Assembly (NCBI GenBank): GCA_944382965.1
Contig: CALWOA010000011.1
Location: 21,214 to 85,213 of the forward strand
DNA from: an uncultured Oscillospiraceae bacterium
GTDB taxonomy: Bacteria; Bacillota; Clostridia; Oscillospirales; Oscillospiraceae
DNA length: 64,000 nt
Direction: 5' to 3'
In this document: positions 26,507 to 34,135 of the stretch, piece after piece
Layout: the number at the start of each line of letters is the position of its first letter
How positions within the stretch are numbered: the stretch's first letter is position 1
Position numbers and translations under genes: made by a program
The notes under the pieces: generated by a model
Told to the model about the DNA's origin: nothing
The model's input: the letters and a program-made list of their open reading frames with translations, nothing else
Database searches by the model: none

Positions 26507-27370
26507 ATGAATCTGAGTCAATACAGCACCATTTCTTTCCCCTCTTTGGGGATTGAAATCAACCCGCCCCAGGTTCTATCCCTGGGGCCGGTGGATATCC
26601 ATTTGTACGGTCTGGTCATTGCCCTGGGCCTGATGCTGGCGGCAGTATATGGTATGCGCCGCAGCAAACAGTTCGGGCTGACGGAGGACAACATTCTCGA
26701 CGGCGTTCTGTGGATTACCCCCTTTGCCATTGTCTGCGCCCGGGCCTACTATGTGGCCTTTACCTGGGAGTACTATGCCCGCAATCCCATCTCCATCTTG
26801 TACATCTGGGAAGGCGGCCTGGCTATCTACGGCGGCGTCCTGGGCGCGGTGCTGGGTATGTGGGTTTTCTGCCGGGTGAAGAAGCTGAAATTCGCAGCGG
26901 TGCTGGATCTGGTTCTGCTGGGCTTCCTCATCGGCCAGGCCATGGGCCGTTGGGGCAACTTCTTCAACCGGGAAGCCTTCGGCGCGCCCACCGATTCCTT
27001 TTTCCGGATGGGACTGTACAACACCACAACCGGTGCCTGGGAGTATTACCATCCCACCTTCCTGTATGAGTCGGTGTGGAACCTGATTGGCCTGGGGCTG
27101 CTGCATGTGCTGTCGAAGAAACGCCGCTATGACGGTCAGATTGCCTTGGGCTACGCCGCCTGGTACGGTCTGGGCCGGGCCTTTATCGAAGGACTGCGGA
27201 TGGACAGCCTGTACTGGGGCCCCTTCCGGGTCAGTCAGGTGCTGGCGGCCCTGAGCTGCCTGGCGGCGGTGGGAATTCTGCTGTGGCAGAGCTTCCGCCC
27301 CCATGATTTGAGCGAGCTTTATGTCAACCAGGTCGCTCAAAAGGCAGCCCAGGAGCCCAAAAGCGAATAA
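26507..27370 (+). CDS. lgt: Prolipoprotein diacylglyceryl transferase
   Basis: A 287-residue integral membrane enzyme that transfers diacylglycerol to the lipobox cysteine of prolipoproteins, such as the two solute-binding lipoproteins in this window. The signature GQAMGRWGNFFNREAFG is present near residue 145 and the GG-x(3)-GG loop (EGGLAIYGGVLG) precedes it. Seven membrane helices are expected. It is the last gene of the yfmF-yfmH-lgt operon and ends in a strong terminator. Confidence 0.95.
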   Translation: MNLSQYSTISFPSLGIEINPPQVLSLGPVDIHLYGLVIALGLMLAAVYGMRRSKQFGLTEDNILDGVLWITPFAIVCARAYYVAFTWEYYARNPISILYIWEGGLAIYGGVLGAVLGMWVFCRVKKLKFAAVLDLVLLGFLIGQAMGRWGNFFNREAFGAPTDSFFRMGLYNTTTGAWEYYHPTFLYESVWNLIGLGLLHVLSKKRRYDGQIALGYAAWYGLGRAFIEGLRMDSLYWGPFRVSQVLAALSCLAAVGILLWQSFRPHDLSELYVNQVAQKAAQEPKSE

Positions 27371-27374
27371 CCCA

Positions 27375-27408
27375 AGAAAGCTGGAGATTTTCTCCGGCTT
27401 TCTTTTTT
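27375..27408 (+). terminator. lgt operon terminator
   Basis: A 13-bp stem with one G-T pair (27375-27387 with 27391-27403) and a 3-base loop is followed by TTTTT, directly after the lgt stop codon. Confidence 0.93.
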
Positions 27409-27493
27409 GTCATTGGGTGATAGACCTTTTCACCAATTTTCTGAATCGCTCCTTGTGAAATATGCAGAACTTTCAAAATCTGCCATTTTTCCG

Positions 27494-27522
27494 TTGCACT
27501 TTTATGCAGATTGCGCTATACT
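27494..27522 (+). promoter_or_regulatory. Promoter of the alpha-glucan ABC operon
   Basis: TTGCAC (27494-27499) and TATACT (27517-27522) with a 17-base spacer put the transcription start near 27529, inside or just ahead of the LacI-type operator. Confidence 0.75.
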
Positions 27523-27537
27523 CAATGCATGGAACGA

Positions 27538-27553
27538 TTGGAATCGTTTCCAA
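27538..27553. promoter_or_regulatory. LacI-family operator
   Basis: A 16-base near-perfect palindrome TTGGAATCGTTTCCAA with the central CG typical of LacI/GalR/CcpA-type sites; only the two bases flanking the CG break symmetry. It lies about +9 to +24 relative to the predicted start site, the place for a repressor roadblock. The LacI regulator encoded at the end of the operon is its likely ligand. Confidence 0.75.
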
Positions 27554-27597
27554 ATTACATAGTCCGACATGTTCGGACCAAATTAGGAGGAAAAACA

Positions 27598-28950
27598 ATG
27601 AAAAAGCTGATTGCTGTGCTGTTAGCTCTGGTCATGGTTTTGGGTCTGGCTGCCTGCGGCAGTTCCAACACCACAGAAACTCAGGCTCCCGCCGCTACCG
27701 GCGCTGCTGATGAGACCCAGGCTGCTGCCAATACTCCCGCCGGCGAAGGCCGTGTGTATTATCTGAACTTCAAGCCCGAAGCTGACGCTGCTCTGCAGGA
27801 GCTGGCTGCTCTGTATACCGAGCAGACCGGTGTTCCCGTCAAGGTTGTCACCGCTGCTTCCGGCACCTACTCCGACACCCTGACCGCTGAGATGGCCAAG
27901 TCTGAGGCTCCCACCGTCTTCAACATCGGCAACATGTCCGGCCTGAAGGACTGGGACGAGTACGCCCTGGATCTGACCGACACCGCTCTGGCCGGTGAGC
28001 TGAGCACCGACGACTTCAACCTGTACAACGAGGCTGGCGAACTGAAGGCTATGGGCCACTGCTACGAGTCCTTCGGTATCATCGTCAACACCGCTCTGCT
28101 GGAGAAGGCTGGTCACTCCCTGGAGGAGATCACCAACTTTGAGACCCTGAAGACTGTTGCCGACGACATCCATGCCCGCAGCGCAGAGCTGGGCTTCGAC
28201 GCCTTCTCCGCTTCCGGTCTGGACAGCTCCTCTTCCTGGCGTTTCTCCGGCCACCTGGCCAACATGCCTCTGGCTTACGAGTTCCGGGATGACGGCGTGG
28301 TAGAGCAGCCCGCTACCATTACCGGCGCTTACATGGACAACTTCCGCAACATCTGGGACCTGTACATCACCGATACTTCTGCTGACCCCAAGTCCCTGTC
28401 CACCTCCACCGCTGACGAGTCCAAGGCTCAGTTCACCGAGGGCAAGGCTGTGTTCTACCAGAACGGTACCTGGGAATACGCAGGTCTGCTGGAAGCTGGT
28501 ATGAGCAGCGACGATCTGGCTATGATCCCCATCTACTGCGGCGTAGAAGGTGAAGAAGAGGCCGGTCTGTGCTCCGGCACCGAGAACTGCTGGGCTGTGA
28601 ACTCCCAGGTTTCCGAGGCCGATCAGCAGGCTTCTCTGGACTTCCTGTACTGGCTGGTTACCGACGAAGTGGCTGCCCAGAAGATGGTGGACACCCTGGG
28701 TGCTCTGCCCTTCAAGAACGCTCCGGAACCCACCAACGTGTTCCTGGCTGACGGCAACCGGATGCTGGAAGAGGGCAAGTACACTGTGACCTGGGCCTTC
28801 AACCACACTCCCAACGTCGACTCCTGGAGAGCTACCGTTGTCACCGCTCTGGCTGCTTACTCTGCTGATCCCACCGATGCCAACTGGGAGCAGGTTGTCT
28901 CTGCTTTCGTTGACGGCTGGGCCATCGAGTACAACATGGTCAACGGCTAA
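27598..28950 (+). CDS. ABC-transporter sugar-binding lipoprotein, probable alpha-glucan type
   Basis: A 450-residue extracellular solute-binding protein of family 1. The signal peptide ends in the lipobox LGLAAC (cleavage before C19) followed by a Thr/Ala/Gln-rich tether, then the two-lobed binding domain. The reading frame opens earlier, but the ATG at 27598 has AGGAGG ahead and starts the signal peptide. The linked 4-alpha-glucanotransferase points to maltodextrin or starch oligosaccharides. Codon use is strongly biased, as in highly expressed genes. A hairpin right after the stop probably limits permease expression. Confidence 0.88.
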   Translation: MKKLIAVLLALVMVLGLAACGSSNTTETQAPAATGAADETQAAANTPAGEGRVYYLNFKPEADAALQELAALYTEQTGVPVKVVTAASGTYSDTLTAEMAKSEAPTVFNIGNMSGLKDWDEYALDLTDTALAGELSTDDFNLYNEAGELKAMGHCYESFGIIVNTALLEKAGHSLEEITNFETLKTVADDIHARSAELGFDAFSASGLDSSSSWRFSGHLANMPLAYEFRDDGVVEQPATITGAYMDNFRNIWDLYITDTSADPKSLSTSTADESKAQFTEGKAVFYQNGTWEYAGLLEAGMSSDDLAMIPIYCGVEGEEEAGLCSGTENCWAVNSQVSEADQQASLDFLYWLVTDEVAAQKMVDTLGALPFKNAPEPTNVFLADGNRMLEEGKYTVTWAFNHTPNVDSWRATVVTALAAYSADPTDANWEQVVSAFVDGWAIEYNMVNG

Positions 28951-28967
28951 TTACCAAAGGAAAACAG

Positions 28968-28990
28968 GGGCGGGCATTTGCCCGCCCTTT
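28968..28990 (+). promoter_or_regulatory. Intercistronic hairpin after the binding protein gene
   Basis: GGGCGGGC (28968-28975) pairs with GCCCGCCC (28980-28987) and is followed by TTTCCC. It lies 17 bases past the stop of the binding protein gene and over 100 bases before the permease gene, so it could act as a leaky terminator or an mRNA-stabilising end that raises binding protein over permease. Confidence 0.7.
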
Positions 28991-29090
28991 CCCAAAATTG
29001 CTTTTGGACAGTGGGAAGAAACTTGGTGCAAGCCTCTGCCCATTGCCCAAAAGCAACAACCACATCCATACGAAAGAGAGGGAGATCATC

Positions 29091-29987
29091 TTGGCGAAAA
29101 GCAAACGCTCTGTCAATCTGGTGCAGCGCCCAATCCGGCGGTTTGCCCCCATCTTCATTTTACCTACGTTCCTGGCATTCGTCATCGGCTTTGTCTGGCC
29201 CTTCCTGCAGGGTATTTACCTGTCCTTCTGCAGCTTCAATACCCCCAAAGATGCCAAATGGGTGGGCTTTAGCAATTATATAAAAGCCTTTCAGGACCCG
29301 GGCTTTGCCAACGCCTTCTGGAACACGGCGGCCTTTGCGGTGGTGTCCATCATCCTGATTAACGTGGTGGCCTTCTTCATCGCCTTTGCCCTGACCCAGA
29401 AAATGCGGGGCGCGAACCTGTTTCGCACCGTGTTTTTCATGCCCAACCTGATCGGCGGCGTGGTGCTGGGCTACATCTGGAGCATGATCTTCGACGGCAT
29501 TCTGAAAAATTACGGCACCTACCTCACCGCCAACGGAACCTACGGTTTCTGGGGTCTGGTGATTCTGGTGGCCTGGCAGCAGATCGGCTACATGATGATT
29601 ATTTACATCGCGGGACTCCAGGCCATTTCCGAGGATATGCTGGAGGCCGCCCGGATGGACGGCGCCACCGGCAGACAGACATTGTTCCAGGTCATCATCC
29701 CCAACGTGATGCCCTCCATTACCACTTGTACCTTCCTGACCTTGACCAACTCCTTCAAGATGTTCGACCAGAACATGGCCCTGACTGGCGGTCTGCCCAG
29801 TGTGATTCAGGACGGTGCCAAGATCAACATCACCGAACTGCTGGCGCTGAACATCTACTCTACTTACAATATCAATAAGAGCTGGCACGGCGTGGCCCAG
29901 GCCAAGGCTGTGATATTCTTCATCCTGGTGGCTGTGCTGGCCATCTCCCAGCAGGCCGCTACCCGCCGTAAGGAGGTGCAGCAGTAA
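29091..29987 (+). CDS. Sugar ABC-transporter permease, MalF type
   Basis: A 298-residue inner-membrane permease with six predicted helices and the EAA loop (EDMLEAARMDGATGRQTLFQVIIPNVMPS, near residue 200) that contacts the ATPase. No ATG fits; the TTG at 29091, six bases after AGAGGGAG, is the likely start and gives a family-typical length. It forms a heterodimer with the next gene product. It stops on the base before the next start (TAATG overlap). Confidence 0.88.
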   Translation: MAKSKRSVNLVQRPIRRFAPIFILPTFLAFVIGFVWPFLQGIYLSFCSFNTPKDAKWVGFSNYIKAFQDPGFANAFWNTAAFAVVSIILINVVAFFIAFALTQKMRGANLFRTVFFMPNLIGGVVLGYIWSMIFDGILKNYGTYLTANGTYGFWGLVILVAWQQIGYMMIIYIAGLQAISEDMLEAARMDGATGRQTLFQVIIPNVMPSITTCTFLTLTNSFKMFDQNMALTGGLPSVIQDGAKINITELLALNIYSTYNINKSWHGVAQAKAVIFFILVAVLAISQQAATRRKEVQQ

Positions 29988-30838
29988 TGAAAAAATCGTC
30001 CCAGTATTCGAGTCTGAGTAAGGTCATGACCGTTTTATTTGCCCTGCTGTCTATTGCCTGGCTGATTCCCATTTTTGAGGTGGTTATCAACTCCTTCAAG
30101 GCAAACAGCTTCGTCAACCTGGAGCCCTTCGCCCTGCCTACGGCGGAATCCTTTGTTGGCTGGGCCAACTACATCAAGGGCATGACCTTCGGCAACTATC
30201 CCTTCTTCCGGGCAGCCTTTTACAGCTTCTTTATCACCGTCGTCTCCGTTGCCCTGATTCTGTTGTTCTGCTCTATGTCTGCCTGGTACATTGCCCGGGT
30301 TAACAGCACCATTTCCAGAGTGTTCTATTACCTGTGCCTGTTCTCCATGATTGTTCCCTTCCAGATGGTTATGTTCACCCTGACCTTCACCGCCGACCAG
30401 CTGGATCTGAACACCCCCTTCACCATTCCCGTGGTTTACCTGGGCTTCGGCGCAGGACTGGCCATCTTTATGTTCCTGGGATTTGTCAAGGGACTGCCGC
30501 TGGAAATTGAGGAAGCGGCGGCCATTGACGGCTGCGGCCCCCTGCGCACCTACTTCAACGTGGTGCTGCCCATGCTCAAGCCCACCCTGATTTCCGTGGG
30601 CATTCTGGAACTGATGTGGGTGTGGAACGACTATCTGCTGCCCTATCTGGTTCTGGACCGGACCAAGTATATGACCATCCCCATCCTGGTGCAGTACCTG
30701 AAAGGCAGCTACGGCACCGTGGATCTGGGTGCCACCATGGCGGTGATTATGATGAGCATTATCCCTATCATTGTCGCCTACATGTTCTGCCAGAAGCACA
30801 TCATCAAGGGTGTGGCAGCCGGCGCCGTGAAGGGATAA
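29987..30838 (+). CDS. Sugar ABC-transporter permease, MalG type
   Basis: A 283-residue permease, second half of the importer channel. Six membrane helices are predicted, and the EAA loop EIEEAAAIDGCGPLRTYFNVVLP lies near residue 175. Its ATG overlaps the previous stop codon, so translation is coupled. The ATP-binding subunit is not encoded here, so the importer must use a shared MsmX/UgpC-type ATPase from elsewhere in the genome. Confidence 0.9.
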   Translation: MKKSSQYSSLSKVMTVLFALLSIAWLIPIFEVVINSFKANSFVNLEPFALPTAESFVGWANYIKGMTFGNYPFFRAAFYSFFITVVSVALILLFCSMSAWYIARVNSTISRVFYYLCLFSMIVPFQMVMFTLTFTADQLDLNTPFTIPVVYLGFGAGLAIFMFLGFVKGLPLEIEEAAAIDGCGPLRTYFNVVLPMLKPTLISVGILELMWVWNDYLLPYLVLDRTKYMTIPILVQYLKGSYGTVDLGATMAVIMMSIIPIIVAYMFCQKHIIKGVAAGAVKG

Positions 30839-30868
30839 AAATCCATTTGCCGAAAGAGAGGTGTGTCC

Positions 30869-31912
30869 ATGACCATCAAAGACCTGGCCGCCAAAACCGG
30901 CTATGCCGTGGGCACCATTTCCCGGGCCTTGAACGGCCATCCCCATGTCAGTGAAAAAGCGCGAAAAGCCATTCTGGAAGCCGCCCGGGAAAGCGGCTTC
31001 CAGCTCAACACCAACGCCAAGCAGCTCAAGCAAACCCACTCCACCACCATTCTGGCGGTGGTCAAGGGTATCGGCAATGAGCTCTTCGGCGAGATGGTGG
31101 AAACCATTCAGAACCACATCGCCCAGACCCGCTACCAGCTGCTGGTGGACTACCTGGACGAAGATTCCAACGAGGTGACCCGGGCGGTGCAGCTGTGCCG
31201 GGAGCGAAAGCCTCTGGGCATCATCTTCCTGGGCGGCAATACCGACAATTTCCTTCGGGATTTTGCGGCTATCGACCTACCCTGCGTGGTGGTGACCCAC
31301 GATGCATCCAGTCTGCCCTTTGCCAATCTGTCCAGCGTCACCACCGATGACCTTCAGGCTACCCGGAGTGCCATCGATACCCTGATTTCCATGGGCCACA
31401 GCCGCATTGCCATCATCGGCGGCAACCGACAGCTGTCGGATACCAGCCGCCTGCGTTATGAGGGCTGTATGCAAGCCTTTGCCAGCCATGGCATCCCCTT
31501 TGATTCGGAGCGGGACTACCAGGGCGTGCGCTACTCCTATCAGGATGGCTACCGGGCGGTGCAGACTCTGCTGGACGGCGGCTGCACCTTTACGGCGATT
31601 TTTGCCAGTGCCGACGTTATGGCCATCGGCGCCATCCGGGCACTGTGGGATCACGGTCTGCGGGTGCCGGAGGATGTGTCGGTGATGGGGGTGGACGGTC
31701 TGCCCCTGGGCAGCTTCCTGGTGCCCCAGCTGGCTACCGTGGTGCAGGACGCAGCCAAGCTTGCCCAGCAAAGCGTGGCGATTTTGCTGGAAGCCATTGA
31801 GCAGGGGTGCCCTGCCCGGCACGAAATCGTCCCCTTTGTCATCGCCCGCCGGGAGAGCATCCGGGACATTACACAAGGAGAAGCAAAACCATGCGCGAAA
31901 GCGGAATTTTAA
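30869..31912 (+). CDS. LacI-family transcriptional regulator
   Basis: A 347-residue repressor. Residues 1-48 form the LacI helix-turn-helix and hinge (TIKDLAAKTGYAVGTISRAL), followed by the periplasmic-binding-protein-like effector domain. A GTG two codons earlier is a possible start. It follows the permeases by 30 bases and overlaps malQ, so it is part of the operon it most likely controls through the palindrome at 27538-27553. The effector is probably a maltodextrin or glucose derivative. Confidence 0.9.
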   Translation: MTIKDLAAKTGYAVGTISRALNGHPHVSEKARKAILEAARESGFQLNTNAKQLKQTHSTTILAVVKGIGNELFGEMVETIQNHIAQTRYQLLVDYLDEDSNEVTRAVQLCRERKPLGIIFLGGNTDNFLRDFAAIDLPCVVVTHDASSLPFANLSSVTTDDLQATRSAIDTLISMGHSRIAIIGGNRQLSDTSRLRYEGCMQAFASHGIPFDSERDYQGVRYSYQDGYRAVQTLLDGGCTFTAIFASADVMAIGAIRALWDHGLRVPEDVSVMGVDGLPLGSFLVPQLATVVQDAAKLAQQSVAILLEAIEQGCPARHEIVPFVIARRESIRDITQGEAKPCAKAEF

Positions 31913-33369
31913 TGCACATCACCTCCCTGCCCGGGCCCTATGGCATCGGCGCCATGGGCAAGGAGGCTTACCACTTTGTGGATTTTCTGGAAAAGGCAGG
32001 CCAGTCCTGCTGGCAGATTCTGCCCCTGACCCCCACAGGCTACGGCGATTCCCCCTACCAATCCTTCGGCGCCTGTGTCGGAAACCCTTACCTCATTGAC
32101 CTGGATACCCTGGTGGCGGAAGGACTGCTGAAGAAGAAGGAACTGCGCAGCATCACCTGGTGCCAGAGCGCCGAACGGGTGGATTTCGGCATCCAGTATG
32201 CCCAGCGGCTGGCGGTGCTGGCTCTGGCATACCAGCGGTTTGTGCCGGGAGAAGCGTACGAAACCTTCCTGGAAGAAAATCAAAGCTGGCTGCCGGATTA
32301 TGCCCTGTTTATGGCCCTGAAGGACGAAAATGGGGGAAAACCCTGGTTGGACTGGCCCGAGGACGTAAAACTGCGCAAGCCCAAAGCCCTGGAAGAAAAG
32401 CGGAAAGAACTGTCCGATGCCATCGCCCGGCAGTATTTCCTGCAATATCAGTTTGACCGGCAGTGGAAGACCCTGCGCAGCTACGCCAATGAAAAAGGCA
32501 TCCGCATCATCGGCGATGTACCCATCTATGTGCCATTGGACTCTGTGGACGTGTGGGCCAATCCCCAGCTTTTCCAGCTGGATGAGACCCGCCGGCCGGA
32601 GGTGGTGGCAGGGTGCCCGCCGGATTCCTTCACCGCCGACGGCCAGCTCTGGGGCAATCCCATTTACGACTGGAAAACTATGGCCAAGAACGGCTACCGA
32701 TGGTGGATTCATCGCCTGGAAGCCGCGGCGAAAATGTATGATGTGGTGCGTATCGACCATTTCCGGGGCTTTGAAAGCTACTGGGCTGTGCCCGCCGGGG
32801 ACAAAACCGCCCGGAATGGTAAGTGGGTCAAAGGCCCAGGCCTGGACTTTATCCGCACCATTCAGAAAGCCCTGCCCAAGCTGGACTTTATTGCCGAGGA
32901 TCTGGGCTATGTGACCACGGAAGTGCGGCAGCTTCAGCTGGATTCCGGCTATCCCGGCATGAAGGTCATGGAATTTGCCTTTGATTCCCGGGAGGAAAGC
33001 GACTACCTGCCCCATCTGTACCCGGTGGATTCCATCTGCTACACCGGCACCCACGACAACGTGACCCTGAAACAGTGGTTTGACGAAGCATCCAAAGAGG
33101 ATGTGGCCTATGCCAAGGCCTACCTGGGTCTGAACAAGGAGGAAGGCTACATCTGGGGTATGATCCGGGGAGCCATGTCCTCGGTGTCCCGGCTGTGCGT
33201 GGTGCAGATGCAGGATTATCTGGAACTGGGCAAGCATGCCCGGATGAATTTCCCCGGTACCTTGTCCAGCGCTAACTGGACCTGGCGGGCGAAAAAGGGC
33301 TTTGATTCCGATGCCCTGGCAAAGCGGATTTACAAGCTGACCAAGCTCTACGGCAGAGCCAAAGCATAA
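31891..33369 (+). CDS. malQ: 4-alpha-glucanotransferase
   Basis: A 492-residue GH77 enzyme that disproportionates maltodextrins, releasing glucose. Signature parts include the N-terminal ITSLPGPYGIGAMG, IIGDVPIYVPLDSVDVWANP, the nucleophile region VVRIDHFRGFE (Asp), the acid/base region FIAEDLGYVT (Glu) and TGTHDN. The length is typical. It starts inside the end of the LacI gene (22-base overlap) with AAGGAG ahead of the ATG and closes the alpha-glucan operon. Confidence 0.95.
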   Translation: MRESGILMHITSLPGPYGIGAMGKEAYHFVDFLEKAGQSCWQILPLTPTGYGDSPYQSFGACVGNPYLIDLDTLVAEGLLKKKELRSITWCQSAERVDFGIQYAQRLAVLALAYQRFVPGEAYETFLEENQSWLPDYALFMALKDENGGKPWLDWPEDVKLRKPKALEEKRKELSDAIARQYFLQYQFDRQWKTLRSYANEKGIRIIGDVPIYVPLDSVDVWANPQLFQLDETRRPEVVAGCPPDSFTADGQLWGNPIYDWKTMAKNGYRWWIHRLEAAAKMYDVVRIDHFRGFESYWAVPAGDKTARNGKWVKGPGLDFIRTIQKALPKLDFIAEDLGYVTTEVRQLQLDSGYPGMKVMEFAFDSREESDYLPHLYPVDSICYTGTHDNVTLKQWFDEASKEDVAYAKAYLGLNKEEGYIWGMIRGAMSSVSRLCVVQMQDYLELGKHARMNFPGTLSSANWTWRAKKGFDSDALAKRIYKLTKLYGRAKA

Positions 33370-33371
33370 AA

Positions 33372-33400
33372 AACCGGGAGGGTTTCCCCTCCCGGTTTTT
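33372..33400. terminator. malQ operon terminator
   Basis: A 9-bp perfect stem (33374-33382 with 33387-33395), extended by A-T pairs on either side, is followed by a T-run right after the malQ stop. Confidence 0.93.
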
Positions 33401-33484
33401 TGAAAATTCAACAACTGTTTACACCTGCTCTACTTTCCCTTTGGAAGAACCTATGGTAAAATAGAAAAATGCGAGGTGACCAAA

Positions 33485-34117
33485 ATGGGAAGCTGTATAA
33501 TTTTCTGCGCCGCAGAATTTGATGCTCTGGCGCGGCCTTTGGCAGAGGATGACTTTGTCATCGCCGCCGATGGCGGTCTGCGGCATACGGAAAAATTGGG
33601 GATTGTGCCCCAGGAAATTCTGGGAGATTTTGACTCCCTGGGATATACCCCCACCGGGGCCAACGTGTTCCCGGTGGAAAAAGACGATACCGACGCCATG
33701 CTGGCGGTGCGCCGGGGATTGCAGCTGGGATACCGGGAATTTGTGCTCTACGGCAGTGTGGACGGCTCCCGGCTGGATCATACCGTGGCAAACTTCCAGA
33801 CACTGCAATTTCTTGCCGACCGGGGAGCGGTGGGGTATCTGGTGGGGAAGGATTTCCTCATCACAGTGGTAAAAGATGGGGCCATTGCCTTCCCTGCCGG
33901 GTGCCGGGGAACCGTAAGCGTATTCTGCCTGGGCAGCGATGCTTCGGGCGTAACACTGGAAGGGCTATATTACCCTCTGAAAAACGGAAAGCTCACCGCC
34001 GGGTTTCCCCTGGGGGTAAGCAACCACTTTACCGACGACCCTGCCCGCATTGCCGTCGGACAGGGCAGCCTTCTGGTGCTGTGGCAGCGGGAAAACGGCT
34101 TCCCTGAGAGAAACTAA
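33485..34117 (+). CDS. thiN: Thiamine diphosphokinase
   Basis: A 210-residue kinase that makes thiamine diphosphate from thiamine and ATP. The family motifs IAADGGLRH, GDFDSL and KDDTDA are seen in order within the first 85 residues, with YGSVDGSRLDHT shortly after. A GTG three codons upstream is an alternative start; AGGTGA best serves the ATG at 33485. It is followed 18 bases later by a P-type ATPase gene and may be read with it. Confidence 0.93.
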   Translation: MGSCIIFCAAEFDALARPLAEDDFVIAADGGLRHTEKLGIVPQEILGDFDSLGYTPTGANVFPVEKDDTDAMLAVRRGLQLGYREFVLYGSVDGSRLDHTVANFQTLQFLADRGAVGYLVGKDFLITVVKDGAIAFPAGCRGTVSVFCLGSDASGVTLEGLYYPLKNGKLTAGFPLGVSNHFTDDPARIAVGQGSLLVLWQRENGFPERN

Positions 34118-34135
34118 ACCAAAGGAGATGGGGCT

